Shown here: in pieces, positions 8,165-16,820 of the stretch | Layout of the letters: each line of letters opens with the position of its first letter | How positions within the stretch are numbered: position 1 is the stretch's first letter | From: VXYL01 sp965208525 | GTDB lineage: Bacteria > Pseudomonadota > Gammaproteobacteria > Pseudomonadales > Azotimanducaceae | Length of the DNA: 64,000 nucleotides | Reading direction: 5' to 3' | Assembly (NCBI GenBank): GCA_965208525.1 | Contig: OZ242340.1 | Location: 2,480,001-2,544,000, forward strand | Notes under the pieces: generated by a model | What the model was told of the DNA's origin: nothing | The model's input: the letters and a program-made list of their open reading frames with translations, nothing else | Database searches by the model: none | Program-made: the position numbers and the translations under genes

Positions 8165-9559
8165 TCACCGGGCCTGGCGGCGGTGGGTGGTTGCAGCAAT
8201 CTGTGATGCCGCCCGTTGGCCGGTGAGGTAGGCGCCGTGGACGGTGGCGGGGTGGTCCTCGGTGGTTGCTTCGCCGGCGAAGAACAGGCGGTTGTCGATT
8301 GGCGCCGCGAGCTCTGCGTGTTGCTCGAACCGTGCGCCGATGGGGACGTAGGAGTAGGCGCCTCGCGACCAAGGGTCCGAGAACCAGCGCGTTACCCGAG
8401 CGTCTCTTGGTTGCGGGGTGGTTCCATACATTTCGCCAAGCGCTGCGAGGGCCAGCGCCACGTTGTCGGCGTCCGACAGGCGCTCGAGCTCCGTCGCCAC
8501 GTTGCCGGCGTTGAACATCAGGAGCATCGGGAGGCCGGTGGTTGGGTAGAGGTTCAGGGTCTCTGCCCAATGGCCTGGAACTGGGCCAACGTAACCGATG
8601 ATTTCCGCGTCCTCGTCCCAGAAGACCTCGTCGAACAGCAGGCAGGTCTTGTTGAGCACCCCCATCTGAAGCAGTTCGATCGCTCGCTGTTTCGGTGCCG
8701 GAAGCGCTGGACGAAACGAGACCGCTCCTTCCTTGAGGACACCGAGGGGGAGGGTGACCACGACGGCGGAAGCTTCGTACGTGGCGCCAGAAGCGGCGGT
8801 GACGATGATCGGCGAGTCGGCGTGGTCGATGCTTGTCACGGGGTCGGCGCACCTGATGTCCAAGCCGGGAACCAGGGCATTGAGGATCTGGTCGTAGCCG
8901 CCGGGGAAGAGGACATCGCGTCCCCGGAAGGCGCTTCCGCCAATGATGCTCTCGAGCGAGAGCTTTGCTACATCGGTGGCGAACTCGTGCTCGATGGTGG
9001 TGTTGAGCTGATGGGCGAGATAGCGTCCTTCGCGACCGTCGAGCGCGCGGGCCGTGACGTAGCTACTGTATGCGGAGGCAAGGCTCTCCCGCGGGCGCTT
9101 GCGTGCGAACGCAAAGAACTCATCGAAGATGTCCTCCGCGCGTCCCGGTGGTTTGCCGCCGCCGTGGAAGTGGACTACGTCGTTGCCGTAGTCGGTTGGC
9201 GAGATTGCGATCCCGTGGTCGGACGCGATGGCCGAGATCGGATTTCCTTGGACGCCGTGAATCCACGAGGCGCCAAGGTCAATTGGAACGTCACCCCCGA
9301 TCGTGTCCGTCCAAACGCGCCCGCCGATGCGGTCTCGGGCCTCCAGGACGAATACGTCCGTGAAGCCTTTGGCCCGTAGTTCCGCCGCGGCGGCCAAGCC
9401 GGAGACGCCAGCGCCCACGATGGCCACCGGTTCACGGTGAGCCGAGTTGGCCTCGCCGCAGCCAAAGCTGCAGCGCGCCGTCACCGAGGCTGCGGCGCCG
9501 AGTCCGGCCGCGGCGAGCCCATGTCCCAATGCGGTACGACGGCTTAGCACGGTGCCCAC
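8165..9559 (-). CDS. Flavin-containing amine oxidase, Tat-exported
   Basis: A 464-residue FAD-dependent amine oxidase (monoamine oxidase/polyamine oxidase superfamily), oxidising an unknown amine to an aldehyde plus NH3 and H2O2. The N-terminus 'LSRRTALGHGLAAAGLGA' is a twin-arginine signal, so the folded flavoprotein is probably exported. The Rossmann FAD motif 'VAIVGAGVSGLAAAAEL' with 'LEARDRIGGRV' is at about residues 45-82, and the C-terminal FAD-contact stretch reads 'LFFAGEATTEDHPATVHGA'. The length is normal for the family. It faces the five-gene operon convergently with a 36-nt gap. Confidence 0.9.
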   Translation of the reverse strand: MGTVLSRRTALGHGLAAAGLGAAASVTARCSFGCGEANSAHREPVAIVGAGVSGLAAAAELRAKGFTDVFVLEARDRIGGRVWTDTIGGDVPIDLGASWIHGVQGNPISAIASDHGIAISPTDYGNDVVHFHGGGKPPGRAEDIFDEFFAFARKRPRESLASAYSSYVTARALDGREGRYLAHQLNTTIEHEFATDVAKLSLESIIGGSAFRGRDVLFPGGYDQILNALVPGLDIRCADPVTSIDHADSPIIVTAASGATYEASAVVVTLPLGVLKEGAVSFRPALPAPKQRAIELLQMGVLNKTCLLFDEVFWDEDAEIIGYVGPVPGHWAETLNLYPTTGLPMLLMFNAGNVATELERLSDADNVALALAALGEMYGTTPQPRDARVTRWFSDPWSRGAYSYVPIGARFEQHAELAAPIDNRLFFAGEATTEDHPATVHGAYLTGQRAASQIAATTHRRQAR

Positions 9560-9703
9560 GCTCGGACGGTCATACCCACGGACTCACTCTTTGGGGGGAG
9601 GGCGGAACCCTCTCCCTCTGAAGGCGTTTGCGTGACCCTATACAGAAGGTGCCCCTTCAACGGGTAGCTGCCTTGGGGTGCATTCCCGTCCCGCACCATG
9701 TAG

Positions 9704-10021
9704 TCATCCGCCCGCCGAGGTGGTTTCGCTCCGAGCCAAATGCGAACGCTTGCGGGCTTCGCGCTCGCGCAGGACGCCGGCGACGACTGTGCCAGCGTCC
9801 ACTTCCTGTGGCCCGCTGCCCAGCGTGTCGACGACTCGGCCGTAGTTCAGGTAGTAGCGGGAGCCATTGGGCGTGCGCTTGAGAAAGCCGCAGTCGATCA
9901 TCCGGCGGCGCAGGGTTACGTGGTCCGGGGTTCCCCGCACCGAAGCGAGCCAAACGATGAGGGCCTCGTTGATCTCTTGCTCCGTGTAGGGGCGCTGACG
10001 TTCCAGCGTGCCGGCGACCAC
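9704..10021 (-). CDS. DUF2087-domain protein, start uncertain
   Basis: A DUF2087-like domain: 'RPYTEQEINEALIVWLAS' then 'LRRRMIDCGFLKRTPNGS-YYL' matches the family's YTE-x-EVN ... LRR-x-LV-x-x-G ... R-x-x-G-x-Y-W pattern. The first usable start codon is the GTG at 10021, but in-frame codons upstream (10096 to 10022) continue to give family-like sequence 'IFRAGGFHAFPTNPADRD', so the true product is probably longer. No ATG, GTG or TTG occurs in that extension before the region overlapping the carboxylase gene; use of a CTG/ATC start, a 5' truncation or a frameshift are all possible. The family may be nucleic-acid-binding; function unknown. Confidence 0.7.
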   Translation of the reverse strand: MVAGTLERQRPYTEQEINEALIVWLASVRGTPDHVTLRRRMIDCGFLKRTPNGSRYYLNYGRVVDTLGSGPQEVDAGTVVAGVLREREARKRSHLARSETTSAGG

Positions 10022-10172
10022 CGCCAGCAGCGTATCGCGGTCTGCCGGGTTCGTTGGGAAGGCGTGAAAGCCGCCAGCGCGGAAGATGCGCCGCAGGATG
10101 CTCTCGACGCCAGCCGCGTCTGGGTGTGGCGTGCCGTCAAGGCCATCGTTCGATCCGGCGCTGACAGGCGGC

Positions 10173-13100
10173 CTACCAAGTGTCGATGTATGGATACTTC
10201 TTCTCCGTGCGGGGCTCTTTCGGCGGCAGCCGCTTCAAGCTGCTCGCGATCCAGCTTCGGGTGTCGGCCGGGTCGATGACGTCGTCGAGGCCGCCGCCGA
10301 CGCCGGCGTTGATGGCCTTGGCGCCTTCGTAGGCGCCGGCGACGCGGCGCTCGAACTCCTGCCTTCGTTCCTCCGCGTCCTCGATGGCCGCGAGCTCCTT
10401 GCGATAGCCGAGCTTCACCGACCCCTCGATGTTCATACCGGCGAACTCCGCCGTGGGCCAGGCTACCGTGAAAAAGCCGACCAGCGAGCTTGCCCCGCAC
10501 ATGGCCTGCACACCCAAGCCGTATGCCTTGCGCACCACCACGCCGAAAAGGGGCGTCGTGAGGTTAGCGCCGGCGTTGAACATCCGCACACAGTGGCGCA
10601 CGAGAGCCGTTCGCTCGACGTCGGGCCCCACCATCATGCCGGGGCAGTCCATGAGGCTCAGCACCGGGATGTCGAAGGCATCGCAAAGGTGGATGAAGCG
10701 GGCGCCCTTGTCGGCGCCGTCGGAGTCGATGGCGCCGGCGAGATGGTGCGGATTGTTGGCGATGACGCCCATCGGATGGCCTTCCACCCGGATGAAGGCG
10801 GTGATGACGCCAATGCCGAACTTCTCGCGAATCTCGAGCACGGAACCCTCGTCCGCCAGGGTGTAGATGATGTCCTTCATGTTGTAGAGGCGCAGGCGGT
10901 TCTCGGGCACGATGTGGCGCAGTCGGCGCTGATCCGGTGCTTGCCACTCGCTGACCGAACCTTGGAAGTACGAGAGGTACTTTTTCGCCACCTCCACCGC
11001 GTCGGCTTCGTCCTTGGCCAGAAGGTCCACCACACCGTTTGGCACCTGGAACGACATCGGTCCCACTTCCTCCGGCGTGTAGATGCCAAGGCCGCCGCCT
11101 TCGATCATGGCCGGGCCGCCCATCGCCACGGTGGTTCGTTCCGTGGCGATGATGACGTCGCAGCAGGCCACCAGCGCCGTGTTGCCGGCAAACGTCCGCC
11201 CGTTGATGACGCTGATGAGTGGCACCAAGCCGGATAGCTGCGAGAAGCGGGTGAAGGTGTGGGTGTCGAAGGCGACGCCCGGACCGCCGCTGTCGTCGCC
11301 GGGGCGGCCGCCACCACCTTCGCCAAACAGGATCAGCGGGATGCGGAACCGGTGTGCCAGCTCGAACATGCGGTCCTGCTTGTAGTGGTTGCGCCCGCCT
11401 TGGGTTCCGGCCAGCACCGTGTAGTCGTAGTGCACCAGCATCGTGCGGGCGTCCTCTTCGCCGAAGAGATCCGCGTTCACCGTGCCGATGCCGGCGATGA
11501 GTCCGTCCGCCGGGGTGTCGCGACGCAGGGTTTCCATGTCGTGGCGGCGGTGTTGGCGGGCGACCACGAGCGGCCAGTATTCCTTGAAGCTGCCCTCGTC
11601 CATCAATTGCTCGATGTTCTCGCGGGGCATCCGATAGCCCCGGCCGTAGCGCTTCGCCATTGCCTCGGGGCGATTCTCGTCCAGGATGTAGGCGTGGCGC
11701 TCGTAGGTTTGGGCGAGGTCGGGGCGGATGTAGTCCGGATCCAGTTCCGCCGCTGCCGATGCGGCGCCACCCGTGACCTCGGCCTCCTCCACAAAGACGA
11801 TGGGATAGCCCTCACGCACCACATCGCCTTCCGCCATCGTCACCTGTCGGACGATGCCGTCGTGTTCGGCAGCGATGACATGCTCCATCTTCATCGCTTC
11901 GACGACCGCCACCTGCTGTCCAGCGCGCACTTCGTCGCCGGGAGTGACATCGAGCGAGACGATGGTGCCTTGGATGGGCGAACCCACCCCGGTGGCGCCA
12001 TCCGGCCCCTGGACGGGTGGTAGATCCGGTTCAGCGATGGGTTGGGATGCCTGCTCCGATTTCACTTTAGCGTCGTGGTCGAAGAGGGCCAAAGGATCGC
12101 TGGTATCGACCCGGGCACCAGCAAAGCCGTCTGCAGCGGGTGTCGGGCCGGCCCCAGATTTGCTGACGAAGCGTTGCCGAGTCTCGGTGGAGGGCACGGC
12201 CAGGTGGTGCAGGTTGTCGTCCACCCAGCGCGTGGTGACCTCCCCCGCAAGGAAGTTCTCGTGCTGCAACACATTGTGTAGGAAGGAAATATTCGTTCCA
12301 ACACCCTCGATGCGGAACTCCGAGAGAGCGCGCTGCGTGCGGGCGACCGCAGCCTCGAAGTCGGGCAACGGCGAGTGCCCGATCACTTTCGCAAGCAACG
12401 AGTCGAAGGCGGTGGATGTGGTATAGCCGGCGTAACCGAAGCCGTCCGTACGCACGCCGGGGCCGTTCGGTGCCTCATACACGGCGAGTTCGCCGCCGGC
12501 CGGGCGCACGGAACCGTCCTCGCCCAATGTCTCCATGTTCACCCGGGCCTGGATGGCATAGCCACGCGGCTTCGCGATGGCGGGGTCGTCGAGGCCCAGT
12601 TCCTTGAGCGTCGCCCCTTGGGCGAGGCGAATCTGTGCCTGGACGATGTCCACGCCGGTCACTTCCTCGGTGACGGTGTGCTCCACTTGCAGCCGGGCGT
12701 TGGTTTCGATGAAGACGAACGGGCGTTCGGCCCTGGAGTCCGAGGCGTCCAGGAGAAACTCGAAGGTCCCCAAGCTCGCATAGCCCTGATGGCGGGCGAA
12801 CTGAACGGCGGCGTCGATGATGCCGGCTCGAAGGTCATCATCGAGCGCGGGTGCCGGCGCGATCTCGACCACCTTCTGGTGCCGCCGCTGCACGCTGCAC
12901 TCGCGCTCGCCGAGATGCGCGACGTTGCCAGCCGCATCGCCGAGAATCTGCACCTCGATGTGGCGAGCGCGGGGCAGGAACTCCTCCACGTACACATCCG
13001 CCACCCCAAACGCCGCCTTGGCTTCGGACTGGCAGCGCTGCCATGCGGACTCGACGTCCGTAGCATCCTCGACCACCCGCGTACCACGACCACCGCCTCC

Positions 13101-13574
13101 CGCGACGGCCTTGACGATCATGGCGCCACCGTTCAGCGAGTCGAAGAACGCCTGCGCCTCCTCTAGTGAAACCGCGCGGTCCAGGCCGCCGGCCACCGGC
13201 ACGCCTGCAGCCACGGCCGCGGCTCGGGCTCGGCCCTTGTCGCCGAACAGGGCAAGGTGTTCAACCTTCGGCCCGACAAAGGTGATGCCGGCCGCGGCAC
13301 AGCGCTCGGCAAAGCTGGCGCGCTCGGCAAGGAACCCATATCCCGGATGCACCGCATCGCAGCCCGTGGCCCGCGCCGCCTCCACCACAGCCTCTTCGTC
13401 GAGGTAGGCCGCCGCTCCGACCCCAGCCAGCGCATGCGCCTCATCGGCCACCCGAACATGCAGGCTCGCGGCATCGTCCTCCGAGTACACGGCAACACAC
13501 TCGATGCCAAGGTCTGCGGCCGCACGAGCAATCCGAATGGCAATCTCGCCCCGGTTGGCGATCAACAGCTTCAT
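10173..13574 (-). CDS. Single-chain biotin-dependent acyl-CoA carboxylase
   Basis: An 1133-residue fusion containing every part of an acyl-CoA carboxylase. Biotin carboxylase spans about 1-450 ('MKLLIANRGEIAIRIARA', ATP-grasp, 'FIETNARLQVEHTVTE'). The biotin carrier domain is at about 525-600, with the attachment Lys562 in 'VVEAMKMEH'. The carboxyltransferase (N and C halves) spans about 640-1133, with crotonase-type 'FGEGGGGRPGDDSGG' and 'GVVVRKAYGLG' segments. The ATG at 13574 gives the canonical N-terminus; the longer upstream reading is non-homologous. Single-chain enzymes of this order are known (mycobacterial LCC, which takes acetyl- to long-chain acyl-CoA). Substrate here is unknown. 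A methylmalonyl-CoA epimerase gene lies 10 kb away, so propionyl-CoA is one option. Confidence 0.93.
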   Translation of the reverse strand: MKLLIANRGEIAIRIARAAADLGIECVAVYSEDDAASLHVRVADEAHALAGVGAAAYLDEEAVVEAARATGCDAVHPGYGFLAERASFAERCAAAGITFVGPKVEHLALFGDKGRARAAAVAAGVPVAGGLDRAVSLEEAQAFFDSLNGGAMIVKAVAGGGGRGTRVVEDATDVESAWQRCQSEAKAAFGVADVYVEEFLPRARHIEVQILGDAAGNVAHLGERECSVQRRHQKVVEIAPAPALDDDLRAGIIDAAVQFARHQGYASLGTFEFLLDASDSRAERPFVFIETNARLQVEHTVTEEVTGVDIVQAQIRLAQGATLKELGLDDPAIAKPRGYAIQARVNMETLGEDGSVRPAGGELAVYEAPNGPGVRTDGFGYAGYTTSTAFDSLLAKVIGHSPLPDFEAAVARTQRALSEFRIEGVGTNISFLHNVLQHENFLAGEVTTRWVDDNLHHLAVPSTETRQRFVSKSGAGPTPAADGFAGARVDTSDPLALFDHDAKVKSEQASQPIAEPDLPPVQGPDGATGVGSPIQGTIVSLDVTPGDEVRAGQQVAVVEAMKMEHVIAAEHDGIVRQVTMAEGDVVREGYPIVFVEEAEVTGGAASAAAELDPDYIRPDLAQTYERHAYILDENRPEAMAKRYGRGYRMPRENIEQLMDEGSFKEYWPLVVARQHRRHDMETLRRDTPADGLIAGIGTVNADLFGEEDARTMLVHYDYTVLAGTQGGRNHYKQDRMFELAHRFRIPLILFGEGGGGRPGDDSGGPGVAFDTHTFTRFSQLSGLVPLISVINGRTFAGNTALVACCDVIIATERTTVAMGGPAMIEGGGLGIYTPEEVGPMSFQVPNGVVDLLAKDEADAVEVAKKYLSYFQGSVSEWQAPDQRRLRHIVPENRLRLYNMKDIIYTLADEGSVLEIREKFGIGVITAFIRVEGHPMGVIANNPHHLAGAIDSDGADKGARFIHLCDAFDIPVLSLMDCPGMMVGPDVERTALVRHCVRMFNAGANLTTPLFGVVVRKAYGLGVQAMCGASSLVGFFTVAWPTAEFAGMNIEGSVKLGYRKELAAIEDAEERRQEFERRVAGAYEGAKAINAGVGGGLDDVIDPADTRSWIASSLKRLPPKEPRTEKKYPYIDTW

Positions 13575-13683
13575 GGTCCTCGACTTCCCCCGTTCGATTT
13601 CGGCGCCGCGCCTGCCATGATGGCAAGTGACGGCCGGCGACGCGCATAGGCGCAAGTGAAACGCACCCGACGGCGCGTAGGAT

Positions 13684-13724
13684 ATTCGCGGAGCGCGAAT
13701 TCCTTGGCGGGCGAGACGCCCGTC
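13684..13724. repeat. Two adjacent intergenic hairpins
   Basis: ATTCGCG-GAG-CGCGAAT is followed directly by GGCGGGCG-AGA-CGCCCGTC (one mismatch) in the 275-nt gap between the divergent carboxylase and PhyH genes. The double-hairpin arrangement resembles the dispersed elements at 18965, 54361 and 58434, though the bases differ. No T-run follows, so a terminator is unlikely. The rest of this gap (13575-13849) shows no gene and no promoter I can defend. Confidence 0.5.
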
Positions 13725-13849
13725 CCTCCAGAGAGGGTTCCTTGCGAGTATAGCCCGTCGCATGTGGACGGCGGCAGCCCGTCCCATGGAGAAGGGTCGG
13801 GAAATCGACGTATGATCGTGCCAACGAGGAGCGGGAGGGCGCGAGAGTG

Positions 13850-14935
13850 ATGGACTTTGCCGAGGCGGCGGAGCAGGCGATGGCCCTTGGCAACCGCGGG
13901 CCACTCAAGGTTGATCCTGATGGGCGTGTGGACGCGGCCATTCTCGACGCCTATTGGCGCACCGGCTTCTACATCTTTGAAGGCGCCCTTGATGCCGAGG
14001 AGATGGCGGAGCTCAAGGGTGAGTTCGATGAGCTTGTGGCCCGGGCACCCATTGCTTCTGGGGCCGATGCCGATGCCGAGGGTCGGCCAGCGGTGGGTGA
14101 CGAGACGCAGCGGAAGCTGTTTCGGTTCGTCAAGCCCCTGACCGATCCCTACGGTGCCACGGAGACCACGGGCGGGCGCTATCAGATAAGGATGCGCGAG
14201 CCGAACGCGCCCAAAGGCTCGCCGGCGCAAGTGTTGCTGCAAATCGGCGGCATCCTGCAGTTCATGGACAGCACGCTGCGCGTCTATGGCCACCCTGAGC
14301 TGTTGGCCGTTGCAGAGGCGGTGAACGGAGCCGATTTCACGCCCTTCACGGAAGTCATCTGGTTCAAGCAAGCTCGGCTCGGCGCTGCCGTGTCGTGGCA
14401 TCAAGACGGCACCACCCACTGGGAGAGCCCGGAACTCGACCGCGGCACCCACGGCTTCAACTTCATGGTGAACCTGTACCCGACCTCGCCGGAAAACGCC
14501 CTTTGGGTGGTGCCCGGCACCCACACCGGCGGCAAGGCCGACCTCAAGGCGATGATGGCCGACAGCGGCTCCGACCGGCTCGAAGGTGCGGTGCCGATGC
14601 TCTGCAACCCAGGCGACGTGGCCATGTGCAACCGTCAGGTGGTGCACGGCTCGTTTCCCAACACCTCCGCCACGCCCCGTGCCACGTTCGTGTTCGGCTT
14701 TCACCGTCGCTCGTCGGTGGCCGGCGTCCAGGGCTGGGCGCCGGAGCCCTACAGCGACGCCTACATCGAGTCAAGCAGCCGCCTCATCCCGCTCGCTATC
14801 GACGCCCGCAAGCAGCGATTTCCCGAGGAGCAGCCCTATTGCTACCAGCCGCTTGCGAGTCAGCCCATCCGGCTTGACGAAGCCACGCGCACGGAGGTGC
14901 TTCACAACTATCAGCAGCGGATGATTGGGATCTGA
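13850..14935 (+). CDS. Phytanoyl-CoA dioxygenase (PhyH) family protein
   Basis: A 361-residue Fe(II)/2-oxoglutarate dioxygenase of the PhyH family; substrate unknown. The metal triad is visible: His184 and Asp186 in 'VSWHQDGTTHW' and the distal His266 in 'RQVVHGSFPN', followed by the 2-oxoglutarate-binding Arg in 'TPRATFVFGFH'. GTG at 13847 and ATG at 13850 are adjacent; I use the ATG. Divergent from the carboxylase and followed convergently, 2 nt away, by a hydrolase gene. PhyH enzymes are abundant in marine and sponge-associated bacteria; the exact reaction cannot be told from sequence. Confidence 0.88.
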   Translation: MDFAEAAEQAMALGNRGPLKVDPDGRVDAAILDAYWRTGFYIFEGALDAEEMAELKGEFDELVARAPIASGADADAEGRPAVGDETQRKLFRFVKPLTDPYGATETTGGRYQIRMREPNAPKGSPAQVLLQIGGILQFMDSTLRVYGHPELLAVAEAVNGADFTPFTEVIWFKQARLGAAVSWHQDGTTHWESPELDRGTHGFNFMVNLYPTSPENALWVVPGTHTGGKADLKAMMADSGSDRLEGAVPMLCNPGDVAMCNRQVVHGSFPNTSATPRATFVFGFHRRSSVAGVQGWAPEPYSDAYIESSSRLIPLAIDARKQRFPEEQPYCYQPLASQPIRLDEATRTEVLHNYQQRMIGI

Positions 14936-14937
14936 AG

Positions 14938-15543
14938 TCAGCCGGCGCCTTTGCAAGCGCCAAACGCCGTGTCGAATGCGGCGGCGAGCGCCTTGGCCGC
15001 GCCGCTAAAGAAATGGTCTGCGCCCGCCAGCGTGATTAGGCACGCGGACTCCTGCTCGGCCGCCCACTTGGTAGCGAACTCCGCGTCCACGAAGTCGTCC
15101 TGGTCACCGTGGATGAGCACGGTTCTGGGTGCGCCTCGGTGGGGGAAGTCCATCGACGGCATGGGCGGTGCCACCAGCACGACTTGGGCGATGTCGTCGA
15201 GTGCGGCGGCGGCTCGCCATGCGACACCGGCACCGAAGGAATAGCCAAGCAGGGTGAGCGTTTTGGCTTCGAGGGTGGTGCGCACCCAGTTTGCGACGCA
15301 AACGGCGTCTTCTGCCTCGCCATTGCCGCCATCGAAACTGCCCTCGCTGGCACCGACGCCACGGTAGTTGAAACGGACGGAACTGCCGCCTTGGCGCTGC
15401 CATGCTTGCTCGGCAATGCCCAGCACGGCGTCGTGCATGGAGCCGCCGTAGAGCGGATGCGGGTGGCAAAGAACTGCGCAGTCGCCTCCTCGGACATTTA
15501 CTGCCAGTTCCAAAGCGCCGGCGGGGCCCTCGATGTGCGTCAT
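14938..15543 (-). CDS. Alpha/beta hydrolase, COG2945-like
   Basis: A 201-residue alpha/beta hydrolase of the short COG2945 type. The signature 'LCHPHPLYGGSMHD' near the N-terminus, 'FNYRGVGASEG', the nucleophile elbow 'LLGYSFGAG' (Ser102), the acid loop 'IHGDQDDFVD' and the catalytic His in 'GADHFF' are all in place. The ATG at 15543 removes a non-homologous upstream extension. Substrate is unknown for the family. It is convergent with the PhyH gene, with 2 nt between their stops. Confidence 0.87.
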   Translation of the reverse strand: MTHIEGPAGALELAVNVRGGDCAVLCHPHPLYGGSMHDAVLGIAEQAWQRQGGSSVRFNYRGVGASEGSFDGGNGEAEDAVCVANWVRTTLEAKTLTLLGYSFGAGVAWRAAAALDDIAQVVLVAPPMPSMDFPHRGAPRTVLIHGDQDDFVDAEFATKWAAEQESACLITLAGADHFFSGAAKALAAAFDTAFGACKGAG

Positions 15544-15695
15544 GTTCCCCCCGGTCTTGCCACAGCGGCCCTGGCCGCGCAGGAGATCGTTTTCCCTCGC
15601 TATGATGAAGCGACATTCGCGTCCGCAGCCTCGCGCACGGACCGCAACGTCGTTCACGGATTCTCGCCGAGCAGGAGGCCAAAGGCCAACAGCGC

Positions 15696-16199
15696 ATGAC
15701 CTCAAACCACAACGCCGCAGCCACCATACGCGACGAGCAGTCCCGCGATGCGGACGCAGTACACGCGCTGCTCCTCGAGTGCTTTCCCACTGCGGCCGAG
15801 GCAAACCTGGTGCGGCAGCTTCGTCAGGATGGCGACACGGCATTTTCGTTCGTTGCGCTCGCTGCCGATGCCGTCGTCGGCCACGTCGTCTTCTCGCGCC
15901 TTGTCGCGCCCAAGGATTGCCTGGCGTTGGCACCGGTTGCGGTGACCACAAGCTCGCGCCGGCGAGGCATCGCCGCAGCCCTCATCGAGGCGGGGATCGC
16001 CCGTGCCAAGGCGCAAGGCGTTGCGATGCTGGTGGTGCTCGGCGACCCCGCCTACTACCGCCGCTTCGGCTTCCGTGGACACACGGTTCGGGGCATGACC
16101 AGCCCATACGCGGGACCCAATCTCATGGGCCTCGCTCTCGCAATGAACAGCAGCCCCGGTGACGCGATCGTGCATCCCCCGGCCTTCGAGTCGGTGTAG
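15696..16199 (+). CDS. GNAT-family N-acetyltransferase (COG3153-like)
   Basis: A 167-residue acetyltransferase. The first strand 'ATIRDEQSRDADAVHALLLE' and the acetyl-CoA loop 'RRRGIAAALIEAGIARAKAQG' are standard; 'VVLGDPAYYRRFGF' is characteristic of the COG3153/YhbS subgroup. The substrate is unknown. It starts 153 nt from the divergent hydrolase and is followed 93 nt later by the ArsI-like gene on the same strand. N-acetylation of an arsenical would be speculation, but the proximity is noted. Confidence 0.88.
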   Translation: MTSNHNAAATIRDEQSRDADAVHALLLECFPTAAEANLVRQLRQDGDTAFSFVALAADAVVGHVVFSRLVAPKDCLALAPVAVTTSSRRRGIAAALIEAGIARAKAQGVAMLVVLGDPAYYRRFGFRGHTVRGMTSPYAGPNLMGLALAMNSSPGDAIVHPPAFESV

Positions 16200-16291
16200 C
16201 CGCATCGACAGCGGTTGCACGATGGGGCCCGCGCCTTGTGCTAACGTCATTTGGCCGCATATACAGTGGACACAACCGCCGGAGAGACGCC

Positions 16292-16729
16292 ATGGCAAGA
16301 GTGCAGGTTGCGATCAATGTGCCCGACATCGACGAAGCCGTCGCCTTCTACAGCCGCCTGTTCGGCGTCCCGCCCCACAAGGAGCGCCCGGGCTATGCCA
16401 ACTTCGAGGTTGCGGACCCGCCGCTGAAGCTGGTGCTGTTCGAGCAGGAGGGGCCGGATCGGCTCAACCATCTCGGCGTCGAAGTGGAGGCCACCGCTGC
16501 CGTCGCCGCCGAGACCAAGCGGCTCGCGGCATCGGGCCTCGCCACCGAGGTGGAAGACGGCGTGGTGTGTTGCCACGCCGAGCAAGACAAGGTGTGGGTG
16601 CGAGACCCAGGCGACATCCGCTGGGAGATCTACACCATCACCGACGACATGCTCGAGAGCGGCGACGCAGCGCCAGCCGAGCTCGCCACTTCCACAAGGG
16701 GCGTCGAGAAGCGACCTTGCTGTTCATGA
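16292..16729 (+). CDS. arsI: ArsI/CadI-like VOC dioxygenase (C-As lyase)
   Basis: A 145-residue vicinal-oxygen-chelate enzyme. The spacing of its key residues fits ArsI, the Fe(II) dioxygenase that cleaves the C-As bond of trivalent methyl- and aromatic arsenicals: metal ligands Gln5, His60 and Glu112, and the arsenic-binding vicinal pair Cys93-Cys94 in 'VVCCHAEQDKVWVRDP'. A second CC pair ends the protein (...RPCCS). The ATG at 16292 starts directly before 'MARVQVAINVPDIDEA'. The closely related CadI (cadmium-induced) proteins share this pattern, so the substrate is not certain. No arsR, arsM, arsP or arsB is seen in the window, which is unusual for arsI. Confidence 0.82.
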   Translation: MARVQVAINVPDIDEAVAFYSRLFGVPPHKERPGYANFEVADPPLKLVLFEQEGPDRLNHLGVEVEATAAVAAETKRLAASGLATEVEDGVVCCHAEQDKVWVRDPGDIRWEIYTITDDMLESGDAAPAELATSTRGVEKRPCCS

Positions 16730-16820
16730 CTTCCGGGCCCTGACCACGCCGGTTGTGTCGTTCAACGGCGCACCAGCTCGCCCAAGATGTACAATCGCGG
16801 CGTCAGTCGAGGAGTTCGAG

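Noticed and set aside
10086..11237. 383-residue plus-strand ORF opposite the carboxylase
   Set aside because: Antisense to the carboxyltransferase domain, no motif or ribosome site, low-complexity His/Arg/Asp content.
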